This document shows, one piece after another, positions 14,395 through 26,326 of a stretch of DNA of 64,000 nt. Below the pieces are notes generated by a model. That model made no database searches, was not told where the DNA came from, and saw nothing but the letters and a program-made list of their open reading frames with translations. The translations under genes and the position numbers were made by a program. The stretch comes from Chimonanthus salicifolius (Eukaryota > Streptophyta > Magnoliopsida > Laurales > Calycanthaceae): NCBI GenBank assembly GCA_013350335.1, contig CM023540.1, positions 248,001 through 312,000 of the forward strand, in the 5' to 3' direction. Position 1 is the stretch's first letter. Every line of letters starts with the position of its first letter.

Positions 14395-14734
14395 TGTAAT
14401 GACCGGACCCTTGAACAAGGTTTGGGGTCCAACTCAGTGTGAAATGGTCCGCTCTAGGTTCAAAATCGTCGCCCTCATGGTTTTGCCGTGGGCCTGTCCC
14501 AACCCGGTACGTCCAAAACGCGTCACACTTGAGTGAAGGGGGATACCACTTATAAAACACATTTGGAAGTTCCTCACTTCCGATGTGGGACTCTGTAAAG
14601 CTCCCATACGTGCAACCATTGATGGGTTGTCAGATCCGACCGGTCCACAATACTGGTCCGACCGACAGGGCCCAGTTTCATTTGGATCAGCCCTTCTAGG
14701 GCCTGACCTCTTGGTCATGGGTCAGGATATCACA
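14395..14734 (-). repeat. Representative TRIM LTR (340 bp)
   Basis: This copy shows full boundaries: TGTAATGACC at the left and GATATCACA at the right on the plus strand, hence TG...CA on the minus strand. It contains the promoter unit at 14549-14591. Other copies carry a TGTCGGATCCGACA-type palindrome at 8548-8561 and similar positions. Confidence 0.85.
14549..14591 (-). promoter_or_regulatory. snRNA-like promoter in the TRIM LTR (USE plus TATA)
   Basis: The minus strand has GTCCCACATCG (14591-14581), identical to the plant snRNA upstream sequence element RTCCCACATCG. After 26 nt comes TATAAG (14554-14549). The 26-nt gap recurs in other copies, for example those at 8064, 9375 and 10170. In plants this shorter USE-TATA spacing is the Pol III (U6/U3) arrangement; Pol II snRNA genes are about 10 bp longer. 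Short T-runs follow downstream on the same strand. Confidence 0.65.
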
Positions 14735-14841
14735 ATCCAACCCCCTAAAGCCAAGAGCCTCCCTTGGCTCGACCCAACGACCCTAGTGGAAGGTAGTAAG
14801 CCCTCACTGTTTGAGTCTAGAACCTAGAGCTCTGATACCAT
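14735..14841 (-). repeat. Representative TRIM internal domain (107 bp)
   Basis: On the minus strand it opens with a primer site (TGGTATCAGAGCTC, two bases inside the neighbouring LTR) and closes with the purine tract CTTTAGGGGGT just before the next LTR's TGTGATATCC. Between them lie about 75 bp with no ORF. This LTR / primer site / spacer / polypurine / LTR order identifies the family as a TRIM and fixes its strand. Confidence 0.85.
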
Positions 14842-17176
14842 TCGTAATGACCTAACCCGTGAACAGGGCTAAGGATCCAACTCAGTGAGAAATTGTCCTC
14901 TCTAGGTCCAAAAACATGGCCCTCACTGTTTTGCCTTTCTGCTTTGCACAACCTGGTAGGCCCAAAATCCGTCAAACCTGAGTGAACGAGGATACTACTT
15001 ATAAAACATATCAGGAAGTTCCTCACTTCCGATGAGGGACTCTGCAAATCTCCCACACTGCTGGTCCGACCGACAGGGCCCAGTTTCACTTGGATTAACC
15101 CTTCTATGGCTTGGCTTTTCGGCTCAACCCAATGACCCTAGTGGAAGGCAGTAAGCCCACACAATCTGAGTGTAGAATCTGGAGTTTTGATACCATTCGT
15201 AATGACCCGACCCGTGAACTAGACTAAGGGTCAAATTTAGTGTGATAATGTCTGCTCTGGGACCAAAGACATGGCCCTCATGTTTTTGCCTTTGGGCCTA
15301 GCACAACCTGGTGGGCCCAAAATGCGTCACACCTGAGTGAAGGGGGATACCACTTATAAACCCCATTAGGAAGTTCCTCACTTCCCATGTGCAACTGGGC
15401 AAAGCTCCCACACGCCCAACCATTACTAGGTTGTCGGATCCAACCGACCCACTCTGCTATGTAATAACCCGAATTTTTGATAAATATATATATTGGCATT
15501 TATTCATTTTAAATTGAAGTTTGCTGTAATAAAATGCCAAATGGACCAAACTTTGGGACAATGGCCCAAGGATAGCCCAATTGGGCCATGGATTGGATGA
15601 AATCCATTAAATGGGTCAATGAGGACTAATCGGGTCAACGATGGTCAAAGTGGGCCCGATAGCCATGTGGGGCCCAATGGATCAAAATAATCGGTTCCAA
15701 CCCTAAAGTAAGTGGGCAAAGAGAGAATCTAATTGGGCCATGGGCCCAATGATTACCCAATAAACCATGAATTAGAATTAATTCATTTAATTGGTCAATG
15801 GTAAGTAATTGAGTCAAGATAGTCAATTTGGGTCAAAGAGCCATGTGGGACCCAATGGACCAAGGCAACATGGCCAATGGGGCCCACCTCCACCTCACTC
15901 ATTGAGGTGGCGTGTGGACCAAGGAAAAGTGGGGCCAACCATGGTTGACTTGGTCAACCATGGATAAATTGAGAGGACTAAGGTGTACTAAGGTGAATTA
16001 AATTGATTAAAATTATTGGAAAAGGATTTAAGTTAAAATCAATAACATGGCCAAGTGGGGCCCACCTCCACCTCATCAGGCGAGGTGGCGGGTGGGGTAG
16101 GTATAGGTGGGGGCCGTCCACCATGGTTGACTTGGTCAACCATGGGTGGATTTCTTAGAGAAATAAATTAATGAAATTAAATTAGATAAGAATTAATTAA
16201 CCTAAAGGATCCAATTAATTAAACTAATTAGATTGGTCAATTTTGGGTCAATGGAAGAAGTCAAATGATGGTTTTATCTAGACCAAAACCACTCTAAGAA
16301 ACACAAACCACCTAAGAAAAAACACAAAATTACCATGGATTTAGGGTGGTGGTTTTATCCCAACCACCACCACTCCAAACATGGTGACCCATACCTAGCC
16401 ATGAGTGGGTCAAATGGTCAAGGTTGAAAGACTCAAACCACCCTTGTGCAAACACCAAAACCATTGGCTTGGTGGTGGTTTGGTCTCAACCACCACCACC
16501 AAGGTCAAGGGAGCCCATACTTTGGTTGGTGGAGCCATAATGGTGGAGTGTAGTTTGGTCAACCAAAATGAGATGTGTTTGATCTCATTCTCATCTCCTT
16601 TCCATCTCTCTCTCTCCCTCTCTCTTGCACTCTCAAAAAAACGTCCCTTGCACTAAGGAAAAGAGAACAAAGCTTAGAAGAAAAACTTAGAAAGAAAGAA
16701 GAAGAAAAGAGAAGGAAAAGATTAAGTCTTGGGCCACCCCAAGATCAAGATCCTTGAAGAATTTTCTTCCCCATTTCCATACTCTTTCCCTCTCAACCTA
16801 ACCCTATCTTAGCCAACCCAAGCATGTCCCACCATTGATCAAGCTCATCTAGCCGATCATCAAGAAGAGAAAGAAGGAGAAAGGGCTAAGGAAAAAGAAA
16901 GAAGGACCGGAGGAGTCGTCGGTGCGGTAAGATTTTCTTAAAACAAGAGTTTATGTTTTTTTTTAAAAGATAGCATGTGGAATCCATTTCTTAGACTAAA
17001 CATGGCCAAAAATGTTGTGGGCCATGGATCTAAGATCCATCAAAAGATAAGATAAGAAATGGATGAAAAATGGAGGAATGGATTAAGGAATGGAAGCATG
17101 GAAATTTTAAATGGAATTGTTATAAGTCTTTATTAAGCATAGGAAAAATAGAAATTTTGATGAATGGATGACCATA

Positions 17177-18369
17177 GGGTTCGGCCATGTAGCATGGCCG
17201 AACCCCATGGTGAATGATGGATAATTTAATTTAGATTATATGGTTTAAAATGTTGGAGAATGCTTAATGGTTGTTATGAGGATTTCAAGATTTTAAAATG
17301 ATTGAAAAGTTGGTAAGTTTTAAATGGTGATGATTAGTGATTATGAGGGTTAGGGTTCTTAAATTAATTGTTTTTAAGGTTGGGAAATGATGGAGGATGG
17401 TTAGGGTTTCAAGGGTTAAATGTAGGCAATTTTTGGAAAAAAAGTTTTATGATGGAATCCATGGATGACATTTTGGAATTTTTATAAGATTAGAAGTATG
17501 GAGAATGGTTAATGAAAATTAGTTTTCAAATGATTAAAAATGGGTGTTTTTAAAGGATTGTTAAAATGAGAAAATCATGAGGAAATGTTAGTGGTTTTAA
17601 TGGACTTTTAATGTGATTAAAGGACCCAAGTTAAAAAAAAAAAAAAAAAATGAGGGAAAGGCATCATGGGTTCGGCCATGGTGTATGGCCGAACCCATGA
17701 CCCATGTTTTAGGTCATTCATGGGCTAAGTATGGTTTATATGTGTGCTTAAACAAAATGGAAATTAAGTTAAGTTAATGATGAAATTTAAATGGATGTTA
17801 CAAGTATAATATGTGATGTTTAAATGGAATAAAGATGGTGATTGAAATGGATGATTTAAGTTTCATAGGAGGTTGTTTTAAAGGGCCAAAATGAATGAAG
17901 ATTTGTGATTTTTGAAATGGATGATTTAAGTTTCATAAGAGGTTGTTTTAAAGGGTCAAAATGATTAAAAGTTTTGTGATTTTAAATTGGATTATTTTGG
18001 GACAAAACTTAGTCTTTGAAAATGGTATCCATAAAGGTGAACCTTAGGGTAGTGATTAGTGGCTTTAATAAATGGAAAATAATGTAGAAGAATACTAGAT
18101 TTTGATGGATTTATAAAAAGGATATGTGGGCCACACCTTAGGCCAAAATGTGGAATTAGGTGTGGGAGTAATTATTTTTCAAAATTAAATATTAGGTGGC
18201 TGATTTTATGATGTAAGGTCATGATTGAATGGACCTAAGTATGAATGAATCTTGGACTTAGAATGCACATAAATAAATGAATGATGTACCATGGAAGGAG
18301 AATGGCAAAACAGTAATTTGTGGCCACATTGAAGGACCATGGGTTTGACCATGGTACATGGCCAAACCC
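17177..18369. repeat. Three 29-nt hairpin motifs in the solo LTR
   Basis: Dyads lie at 17177-17205, 17668-17696 and 18341-18369. The arms are GGGTTCGGCCAT and ATGGCCGAACCC around a loop of about 5 nt; the third copy has arm substitutions. The same motif occurs about eight times in the related solo LTR at 46213-49365. Confidence 0.85.
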
Positions 18370-19668
18370 TATGGGGGTTGGACATGAAAATGGAAATATT
18401 ATGAATGGTTAAGTAAAGCGATTAGTTGCTGCGTTTTAGGCTCGCAAATCGGAATTTTAAATTTGGCCAAAATTGGATTTATGTATGAGTCTAGAGCCAA
18501 TGGATAATGGGCTAAGTTAGGGACTTAATCATGGACGATGTATGGACTAATTCAATAAATGTAATAAGGTATCGGGCGTCGCAAACGGTACGCGATCGGC
18601 GACCGGATTATCGAACGGGAAGCATAACGGAACGCGACACGGTATTCTGTAGGATTCCTACCTTTTTGTAAGCGATGGATATGTGATGGTGTTTTAAATT
18701 ATTTATGATTATGTTTTATTCTTATGATGAGTTTCAAGCTATGAATCTTATGGATTATATTTTTATGCATTATATGGCTATGTATGGTATATCAAAATTA
18801 TGATTTATCTATATACTACATAGCATAATGTACGTACATCTCATGCATGGCATGGGCAGGAAAATAATAAAACCGGAGTCCATGCTCCGTCGGGGCGACC
18901 GAGAATCACACATGGGGATAGTTCGATAACCGGAGTCCATGCTCCGTCGGGGCGACCGAGAAGCAAACATGGGGAACAGGATATTGTATGATCATACGGA
19001 TAATGGGTGGGACACATGACATAAGCACCCATGACATAGCATTCATCACATACTTATTTTGTTGTATTTTATGTTATCGATATGTGTATATCACTAATCC
19101 ATGTGCTAGCCCTACTCGGAGTCCTACTGGGCGCGTTGACTAACGCCCTACTTCTACCCTAGCTGATGACGCAGGAGAGGCAGGAAGTGGTGGACCTACC
19201 GGAGGCCAAGTTTAGGAGCTTGGAAAGCGGAGTCCTAGTTTATATTATGTTTTGCATTTTGGTGATGTAATTTTAAAGTAGCTTAGCTTGTCGGGTTGTA
19301 TAATTTTACATTTCCTGCGATGGTTTGGACGTTACTTATGGATGATGCATTTTGTAATATAATCATGAACGTAGGGGCATTTTGGTAAATTCAATGTTAT
19401 ATCTTCCCTTCTATCTAAAAACCGGTAGGATAGACTCTATTATCATGTTCCGCAATAACTATAATCCGCGAGCTTACTTCCCACGCGTGAACCATTCTCG
19501 TGGACTTGGTTCCGCGCACGCGTGGGGTTGGCCAGTTAAGGGTCGGGCTTCAGAAGCTCGGACTTAACTCGCGTCGTGGCGTCCGCGCCCTCTCTCACTC
19601 TTCTATTTAAAAAAAAAAAAAAAGACTCTGATTTTCGGAAAACGGGTGAAAAAGGGCGGGGCGTTACA

Positions 19669-19732
19669 GTAACTTCAATTTAAAATGAATAAATGCCAAT
19701 ATATATATTTATCAAAAATTCGGGTTATTACA
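19669..19732 (-). repeat. Inverted copy of the LTR 5' terminus
   Basis: The reverse complement of this segment equals 15460-15521 over 62 bases without mismatch. Both copies then run, after two or three differing bases, into TGTAA. It lies outside the canonical LTR end but inside the target duplication. Confidence 0.9.
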
Positions 19733-19737
19733 TGCTA

Positions 19738-22700
19738 GTCCAACCGACAGGGACCAGTTTCACTTGGATCAGCCTTGCCAGGGCCTGGGCTTTTGCTCGT
19801 GGGTCAGGAAATCACAATCCACCCCCTAAAGCCTAGAACCGTCCTTGGCTCGACCCAACGACCCTAGTGGAAGGTAGTAAGCTCACACAGTCTGAGTGTA
19901 GAACCTGGAGCTCTGATACCATTCGTAATGACCGAACCCCTGAACTAGACTTTGAGTCCAATTCAGTGTGAAAATGTCCGCTCTGGGTCCAAAAACATGG
20001 CCCTCACAATTTTTCCTTTCGGCCTGGCACAACCCGGTGGGCCCAAAATGAGTCACACATGAGTGAAGTGGGATACCAATTAGAAACCCCATCAGGAAGT
20101 TCCTCATTTCTGATGTGGGACTTTGCAAAGCTCTGATACGCCCAACCACTATTGGGTTGTCAGATCCGACAGACCCACTCAGCTGGTCCAACCGATGGGG
20201 CCCAGTTTCACTTGGATTAGCCCATCAAGGGACTATCCTCTGGCTCTGGGTCAAAAAACATGGCCTTCAAGGTTTTGCCTTTGGGCCTGGCCCGACCTAG
20301 TAGGCCCAAAACGCGTCACACCTGAGTGAAGGGGGATACAACTTTTAAACCCCATGAGGATGTTCCTCACTTCCGTTGTGGGACTCTACAACTCTCCCAC
20401 ACGCCTGACCACTACTGGGTTGTCGGATTCGATTGGCGACACGGCTGGGCCGACCAACAAGGCCCAGTCTCACTTGGATCAACCCTTCTAGGGCCTGTCA
20501 TTCAGTTCATGGGTCAGGATATCACAATCCAAACCCCTAAGGCCCAGAATCGCTCTTGGCTCGACCGAACGAATGTAGTGGAAAGCAACAAGCCTACACA
20601 GTCCGAGTGAAGAACCCAGAGCTCTAATACCATTTATAATGACCCGGCCCGTGAACAGGGCTTAGGGTCCAACTCAGTGGGAAATTGTCCGCTTTGGGTC
20701 CAAAAACATGGCCATCATGGTTTTTCTTTTGGGCCTGGTCCAACCCGATAGCCCCAAAACGCGTCACACTTGATTGAAGGGGGATAACACTAATAAACCC
20801 CATCAGGAAGTTCCTCACGTCCGATGTGGGACTCTTCAAAGCTCCTACACGCCCAACCACTGTTGGACTGTCGGATCCAACCGATCCACACTGCTGGTCT
20901 GACCGACAGGTCCTAGTTTCACTTGGATCAGCCCTTTTAGGGCCTGACCTCTAGGTCTTAGGTCAGGATATCACAATCCACACCCCTAAAGCCCAAAAAT
21001 TGCCCTCAGTTCGACCCAATGAACCTAGTGGAAGGCAGTAAGCCCACACAATCCAAGTGTAAAACCCGGAGCGCTGATACCATTTGTAATGACCCGACCC
21101 GTGAACATGGCTTAGGATCAAACTCAGTGTGAAATTGTTCGTTATGGATGCAAAATGATGGCCCTCACGGTTTTATCTTCGAGCCTGGCTCAACCCGGTA
21201 GGCCCAAAACACATCACACTTGAGAGAAGAGGGATAGCACTAATAAACCCCATCAAGAACTTCCTCACTTCCAATGTGGGACTCTGCAAAGCTCCCACAT
21301 GCCCAACCATTGCTGGGTTGTCGGATCCTGCTGGCACAGTGTTGGTCCGACAGATAGGGCCCAATTTCATTTTGATCAACCTTTCTAGGTCCTGGCTTCT
21401 GGTTTATGGGTCAAGATATCACAATCATCACCCTTTAAGCCCAGAGCCGCCCTTGGCTCGACTGAACGAACCTAGTGGAAGGAAGTAAGCCCACACAGTC
21501 CGAGTGTAGAACCCAGAGCTCTGATGTCATTTGTAATGACCCAACTCGTGAACAAGGCTTAAGGTCCAACTCAGTGTGAAATTGTCCGCTCTTTCTAAAA
21601 AAACAGGGCCCTCACGATTTTTCCGTTGGGCTTGGCCCAACCAGAAAGGACTAAAACTCATCATACCTGAGTGAAGGGAGATACCACTTTTAAACCCCAT
21701 CAGGAAGTTCCTCACTTCTGATGTGGGACTCTTCATAGCTCCCACACGCCCAAACACTACTAGGCTGTCGGATCCGACTGGTCCACTCTGCCGGTCCGAC
21801 CGACAGGGCCCAATTTTACTTAGATCAGCCCTTTTAGAGCCTGGCCTCAGGCTCATGGGTTAGGAAATAACAATCCACCCCCCTAAAGCCTACATGCGCC
21901 CTCGACTCGACCCAACGAACCTAGTGGAAGGCAGTAAGCCCACACAGTCTGAGTGTGGGACTCGGAGCTCTGATGCCATTTATAATGACCCGACCTATGA
22001 ATAGGGCTTAGGATCCAACTCAGTGTGAAATTATCTGCTCTGGCTCAAAAAACATGGCCCTCATGGGTTTCCCTTTGGGCTTGGCCCAACCCAGTAGACC
22101 CAAAACGCGTAACACCTGAGTGAAGGGAGATACAACTTTTAAACCCCATCAAGATGTTCGTCATTTCCGTTATGGGACTCTGCAAAGCTCCAACACGCCT
22201 GACCACTGTTGGGTTGTCGGATTCGACCGGCGACACTGTTGGACAAACCAACATGGCCCAGTTTCACTTGGATCAGCCCTTTTAGGGCTAGGCGTTTGGC
22301 ACATGGGTCAGGACATCACAATCCACCCCCTTAAGGCCCAGAGCCGCCCTCGGCTCGACCGAATGAACCTAGTGGAAGGCATCAAGCCCACACAGTCCGA
22401 GTGAAGAACCCAGAGCTCTGATACCATTTATAATGACCCCCATGAACAGGGCTTAGGGTCCAACTCGCTGTGAAATTGTCCGCTTTGGGTCCAAAAACAT
22501 GGCCATCACGGTTTTGCCTTTGGGCTTGGCTCAAACCGGTAGCCCAAAAAAACGTCAGACTTGAGTGAAAGGGGACAACACTTATAAACCCCATCAGGAA
22601 GTTCCTTACGTCCGATGTCGGACTTTGCAAAGCTCCCATACGCCCAACCACTGCTGGGCTGTCGAATTCGACCAATAAATTGTTGGTCCGACCGACAGGG

Positions 22701-23103
22701 TCCAATTTCACTTGGATCAGGCCTTCTAGGGCCTAGCCTCTGGCTCATGGGTTAGGATATCACAATCCACTCTCCTAAAGCCCAGAGCCGCCCTCGGCTC
22801 GACCCAATGACCCTATTGGAAGGCAATATGCCTACACAGTCTGAGTGTAGAACCTGGAGCTCTGATACCATTCGTAATGACCCGACCCGTGATGAGGGAT
22901 TAGGGTCCAACTTGGTGTGAAATTGTCCGCTCTAGGTCCAAAAACATGGCGTTCACGGTTTTAACTTTCGGCCTGGCACAACTCGGTAGGCTCAAAATGC
23001 GTCACACCTGAGTGAAGGGGGATAACACTTATAAAACCCATTAGGAAGTTCCTTAATTCCAATGTGGGACTTTGCAAAGTGGCCACATTCCCAACCACTG
23101 CTG
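19738..23103 (-). repeat. Tandem TRIM array, second block
   Basis: This continues the same array after the solo-LTR insertion. Anchors lie near 20110, 20373, 20821, 21269, 21718, 22164, 22610 and 23059, with 446-449 bp spacing except for one 263-bp unit with a deletion. Every full unit here is of the LTR-plus-internal type. The block ends abruptly inside an LTR at about 23103, against the 3' end of a gypsy element. Confidence 0.9.
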
Positions 23104-23258
23104 ATGAGTTAGGGGTTTAAAAGTTTGTTGCATAAGCTAAATGAAATTGAGAGTGCCACCGAAATTGGTGTAGTTTAGATTTGTTATTTTTATTAATGTT
23201 TAAGAGTTTTTAGTTTTTGTTTTGCTCGAGGACTAGCAAAATGTAAGTTTGGGGTATT
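23104..23258 (+). mobile_element. 3' internal end and polypurine tract of a Tat/Athila-like gypsy element
   Basis: GGGGTTTAAAAG...GAGAGTGCCACCGAA is matched on the opposite strand at about 63545-63600, so two copies of one lineage lie here in opposite orientation. It ends in a purine-rich tract (23246-23258, AAGTTTGGGGTATT) just before the LTR start TGATAAGTGC. Everything 5' of 23104 is missing. Confidence 0.7.
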
Positions 23259-25672
23259 TGATAAGTGCAAAATTGTTACATATTTTACTCCTAAATTTAT
23301 ATTTGTTAGTATCTCATGTTAATTAATTTTATCTAATTAGTGTGATTTTGTGTGTTATCAGATTGGTATAGTGCATGGAAATATTTTCTAAATTAATCTA
23401 CGATGAAACACCAACTAGAGGTGCCTGCGACCTAGAACTCGTGCTGCCACAAAAGAGAGCAATGATCAGTAAAGGAGTCGGTTCGTTCAATTGTCAAAGC
23501 AAAAGGGGTTCTGACTGAAACAGCATGGGAAGGTGTTTCATATAATCTGATGCTCTACATGTTGGCAACTCATAGCACATCTTGTCAGTATCGGTTCTTT
23601 GACTGTATGGTGAAGAAGAGTTCAAGAGATGCATGGTTCGAATCAAGTAATATCACAAGATTATGCAATCCAACTAGTGACTTTTAAACTGGGAAGAAGA
23701 AAGTCACCAATCCTGGAACCTAAAGAAAACAAAAGAAGTTACAAGAGGCGAGAGAAGAGAGCAGAGGTAACAGTTTTATGAATAAAATACAGCAGATAGG
23801 CATGAGAATCAAACAAGGCCAAAGAAGATAAGAACAGAATAAGAGATGAAGGGGCATTGCTGTCCCATGTAAATGCACATTGAGAAACACAAAGAGACAG
23901 CAGCGTCAGTGGGAGAAGCAACAAAGGACTGAATTAGAGCCAGAAGTTCGGGGCAGAATTATGAAGTCAGTAGAGGCGTTTTTAACAGAGGCGTTAGCTG
24001 TAAACTCTGTGATCTTTGCAAACAGTAAAATTAAGAGGAAGATACAAAGGAGGAAGCGTACACCTGGAAGCAAAAACAAAGTTGGTGAGCGACAATTGGC
24101 AGCAAGAAAGAATGGGCAAACAACAGAATTGCAGTACAACAGTTGGCAACCAACTACCAACGTGGTATCTATCCAACAAACACAGAGCAAAATTGGCAGC
24201 AGAGAGTTGCAAAAGAATCACTGAAGCAGCAGGGTTTTATCTACTTTATTTCTATGAGAATCGGGTGCATAGAAGAGAGACCAGACCTATCAGATTCGGC
24301 CAAATGCCAATGAATTAGTAGAGATGAAAATTAATCAAAAGATTAGAAAGATAAAGTAAAGGAAGGCACTGCCATCGTGGATTTGTTGTGCAAACAGGGA
24401 CCAAAAATAAGAAACTATAAAAAGAAAACACCCCAACAAAAAAAAAAAAAATAGCAGAAAGAAATCCAAGAAAGGTTTCGATTGGAGGACGTGTGTTGCT
24501 GGTTTTGAGAAAGATAGGACCGACTTTTGGGGGATGTTATATTCAGCAAGGGGTCTGATCAAACAGAGAATAGAAAGGAAGAATTGATTGTAGAAGGTAC
24601 AGCTGGAGATTTTAATAAAGTAGGAGAATTGGGATGGTGGACTGAAAAATAGAAACAAGAAGAGGGAAGAAAGAAATATACGGCATAATGGATTGGCAAA
24701 AAGTAAATAAAGAAATCAGCTGCCGCCCGAACACATACATCTTCCCATGCAGAGAGAAGAATAGAAGGAGAGATTGGATGAAAATAGAAGAGGATTATAG
24801 AGAGGAATAGTCGGCATACAACAGAGATTGGCTGAAGTTGGGCCCCACATGGCTTGCTCAATTATAACTCTCTCAAACATTATAACTTGAGGTCCCCTCT
24901 ACAAGAGTAATTCGAACTGGACAAAACTGAACAGAGGCATGGAGACAAATTGGAGAGGGGAAGCCGTGCTTGTTGTGCTCCGAAGATCCGACGACCAATC
25001 GTGTTCTGTTTTTCATTTATTTTTGTTTTAATTCTTCTATGATGTCTGGCTAATTTTCTATACTGAGGTTGAGGATGTGACTCCATTAATGAAATAATTT
25101 TTTTTATTTATTTATTAATTTCAAATTATGTGTATTTGATTATTTATGATTTCAGCTTCAATAGATTAATAAATATAAATTATTTTCACGACTAATATCA
25201 TGTATTTATGGTAGTTAATAATTATATTTGATTAATTATTGCTTGGCATTTTAAGTGATATATGCAATTTATTTTGATTTAATGTTTTTCAATTTAATTA
25301 GATACATTGAATATTTAGGTTGATTTATTTGATTCATTGTCTTCTAAATTAAAATTGAATACATTAGATGCTTAGGATTTTGTATGTTTAAACGAAAGAA
25401 ATATGATTTTTGAACACTATATTAATGAACTTAAATATTTAAATCTCTTAAAATTGGGAATTGATAAATAAATAATTAAAAGTCTATGGATTTAATGGTG
25501 GTGGAATCCGATGCCTTAGTAATTTCTGTCACTTAATTAAATCTCTATTTTTTTAGTTATTTTAATTTTGCATGTTTAATTCAATCATTCTCCATAAAAT
25601 AAGAGTTAACTAGGTTAAGGTTAAATTGTTAGGCTTTTTAATTTGTTTTCCCGTTCATTCTAAAATCAAGTC
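23259..25672 (+). mobile_element. 3' LTR of the Tat/Athila-like element, first part
   Basis: The LTR starts TGATAAGTGC after the polypurine tract and runs to the insertion point of solo LTR A. Its remainder is at 31136-31228. ORFs of about 100 codons at 23880-24320 and 24335-24861 are in conflicting frames on both strands, lack domains and are not genes. Confidence 0.65.
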
Positions 25673-26237
25673 TGTCACGCTCCGACCTGAAAGGTGGGCC
25701 CGGAACGCGACTAATTTTTTTTTTTTTAAAACTAACACTACATTCAAGAATTCTAACTGGGCCGGATCAATAGTTAGGCCCAAAGGTCATACATGATCTC
25801 AACATGTGGACTCAAATATATACCATAAGTCTACCCCAGAGACACAAACACAAACACATAATTCCAACCATGAATTATTATTACTATCATCAGAATAACT
25901 AAGAATACATGGTAGTTTAATATATCACATTTAAGCAAACTAAGTACCATACTAGGTACTTTACATAAACAAGTAGTTCCAAGAACTAGAAAGCAAAGAT
26001 AAGGGAATTCCACTCAGTGGGAATCCCAAAGCAACGTCGCAGCTTATCCACCCTAAGCTTCAAACAGAGGGTTCTCCTCCTCAGGTTCATCTCTTGAAAG
26101 GTGAGTGGGGTGAGCTAACTACCCAGTGAAGGAAATATAATAGTGCAGATTAAGTAAACGTCAGGTTAGTTTATAATCAACAGTTGCAATATAATATCTC
26201 ATACTTGATAATAAATTCTCCATATCAAGTATAATCT

Positions 26238-26241
<4 letters not shown>

Positions 26242-26299
<58 letters not shown>
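26242..26299. repeat. (AT)n microsatellite
   Basis: About 58 bp of uninterrupted AT dinucleotides inside solo LTR A, just before the insertion site of LTR B. The same position in LTRs B and C lacks it, so it expanded after A inserted. Confidence 0.95.
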
Positions 26300-26301
<2 letters not shown>

Positions 26302-26326
26302 TCATCATCATTTCCATTACTGATGT

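Larger units (their letters stand above)
4655..15459 (-). repeat. Tandem array of a miniature LTR element (TRIM), main block
   Basis: About 28 head-to-tail copies, counted by the anchor CGATGTGGGAC near 4660, 5005, 5350, 5690, 6030, 6485, 6828, 7173, 7620, 8068, 8495, 8938, 9378, 9723, 10173, 10484, 10932, 11270, 11719, 12060, 12405, 12852, 13254, 13700, 14134, 14580, 15028 and 15382. Spacings fall into two classes: about 340-347 bp (LTR directly against LTR) and about 440-455 bp (LTR plus internal domain). On the minus strand each LTR runs TGTGATATCC...TCATTACA. Internal domains carry a tRNA-iMet primer site at one end and a purine tract at the other. Gag and pol are absent, which is the definition of a TRIM. 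The array starts abruptly inside an LTR at 4655. Confidence 0.9.
15460..19732 (+). mobile_element. Solo gypsy LTR with an inverted terminal extension
   Basis: This insertion in the TRIM array is flanked by a 5-bp duplication TGCTA (15455-15459 and 19733-19737). Removing it restores the TRIM consensus. The LTR begins TGTAATAACCCG and its canonical end is GGGCGTTACA at 19668. It lacks a primer site, gag and pol. Its order of motifs matches the solo LTR at 46213-49365: ATGGCCGAACC hairpins, a GTAAGA donor-like site near 16926, a doubled CCGGAG...CTCCG hairpin at 18870-18962, TACTGGGCGCGTTG, and CTTCTACCCTAG. The final 64 bp (19669-19732) are an inverted copy of its own first 62 bp. Confidence 0.85.

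Noticed and set aside
4579..15089. Dozens of 60-128 codon ORFs on both strands across the repeat array
   Set aside because: They are shifted translations of the same TRIM LTR in several frames, recur with each unit, lack domains and cross LTR boundaries.
15460..19732. Foldback DNA transposon suggested by 62-bp terminal inverted repeats
   Set aside because: The interior is a gypsy LTR collinear with 46213-49365, including a canonical GTTACA end before the inverted copy, and the 5-bp duplication suits retroviral-type integration.
23880..24861. Overlapping ORFs of about 100 codons on both strands
   Set aside because: LTR sequence of the Tat/Athila-like element. Frames conflict, and there are no motifs or partner copy that keep the frame.
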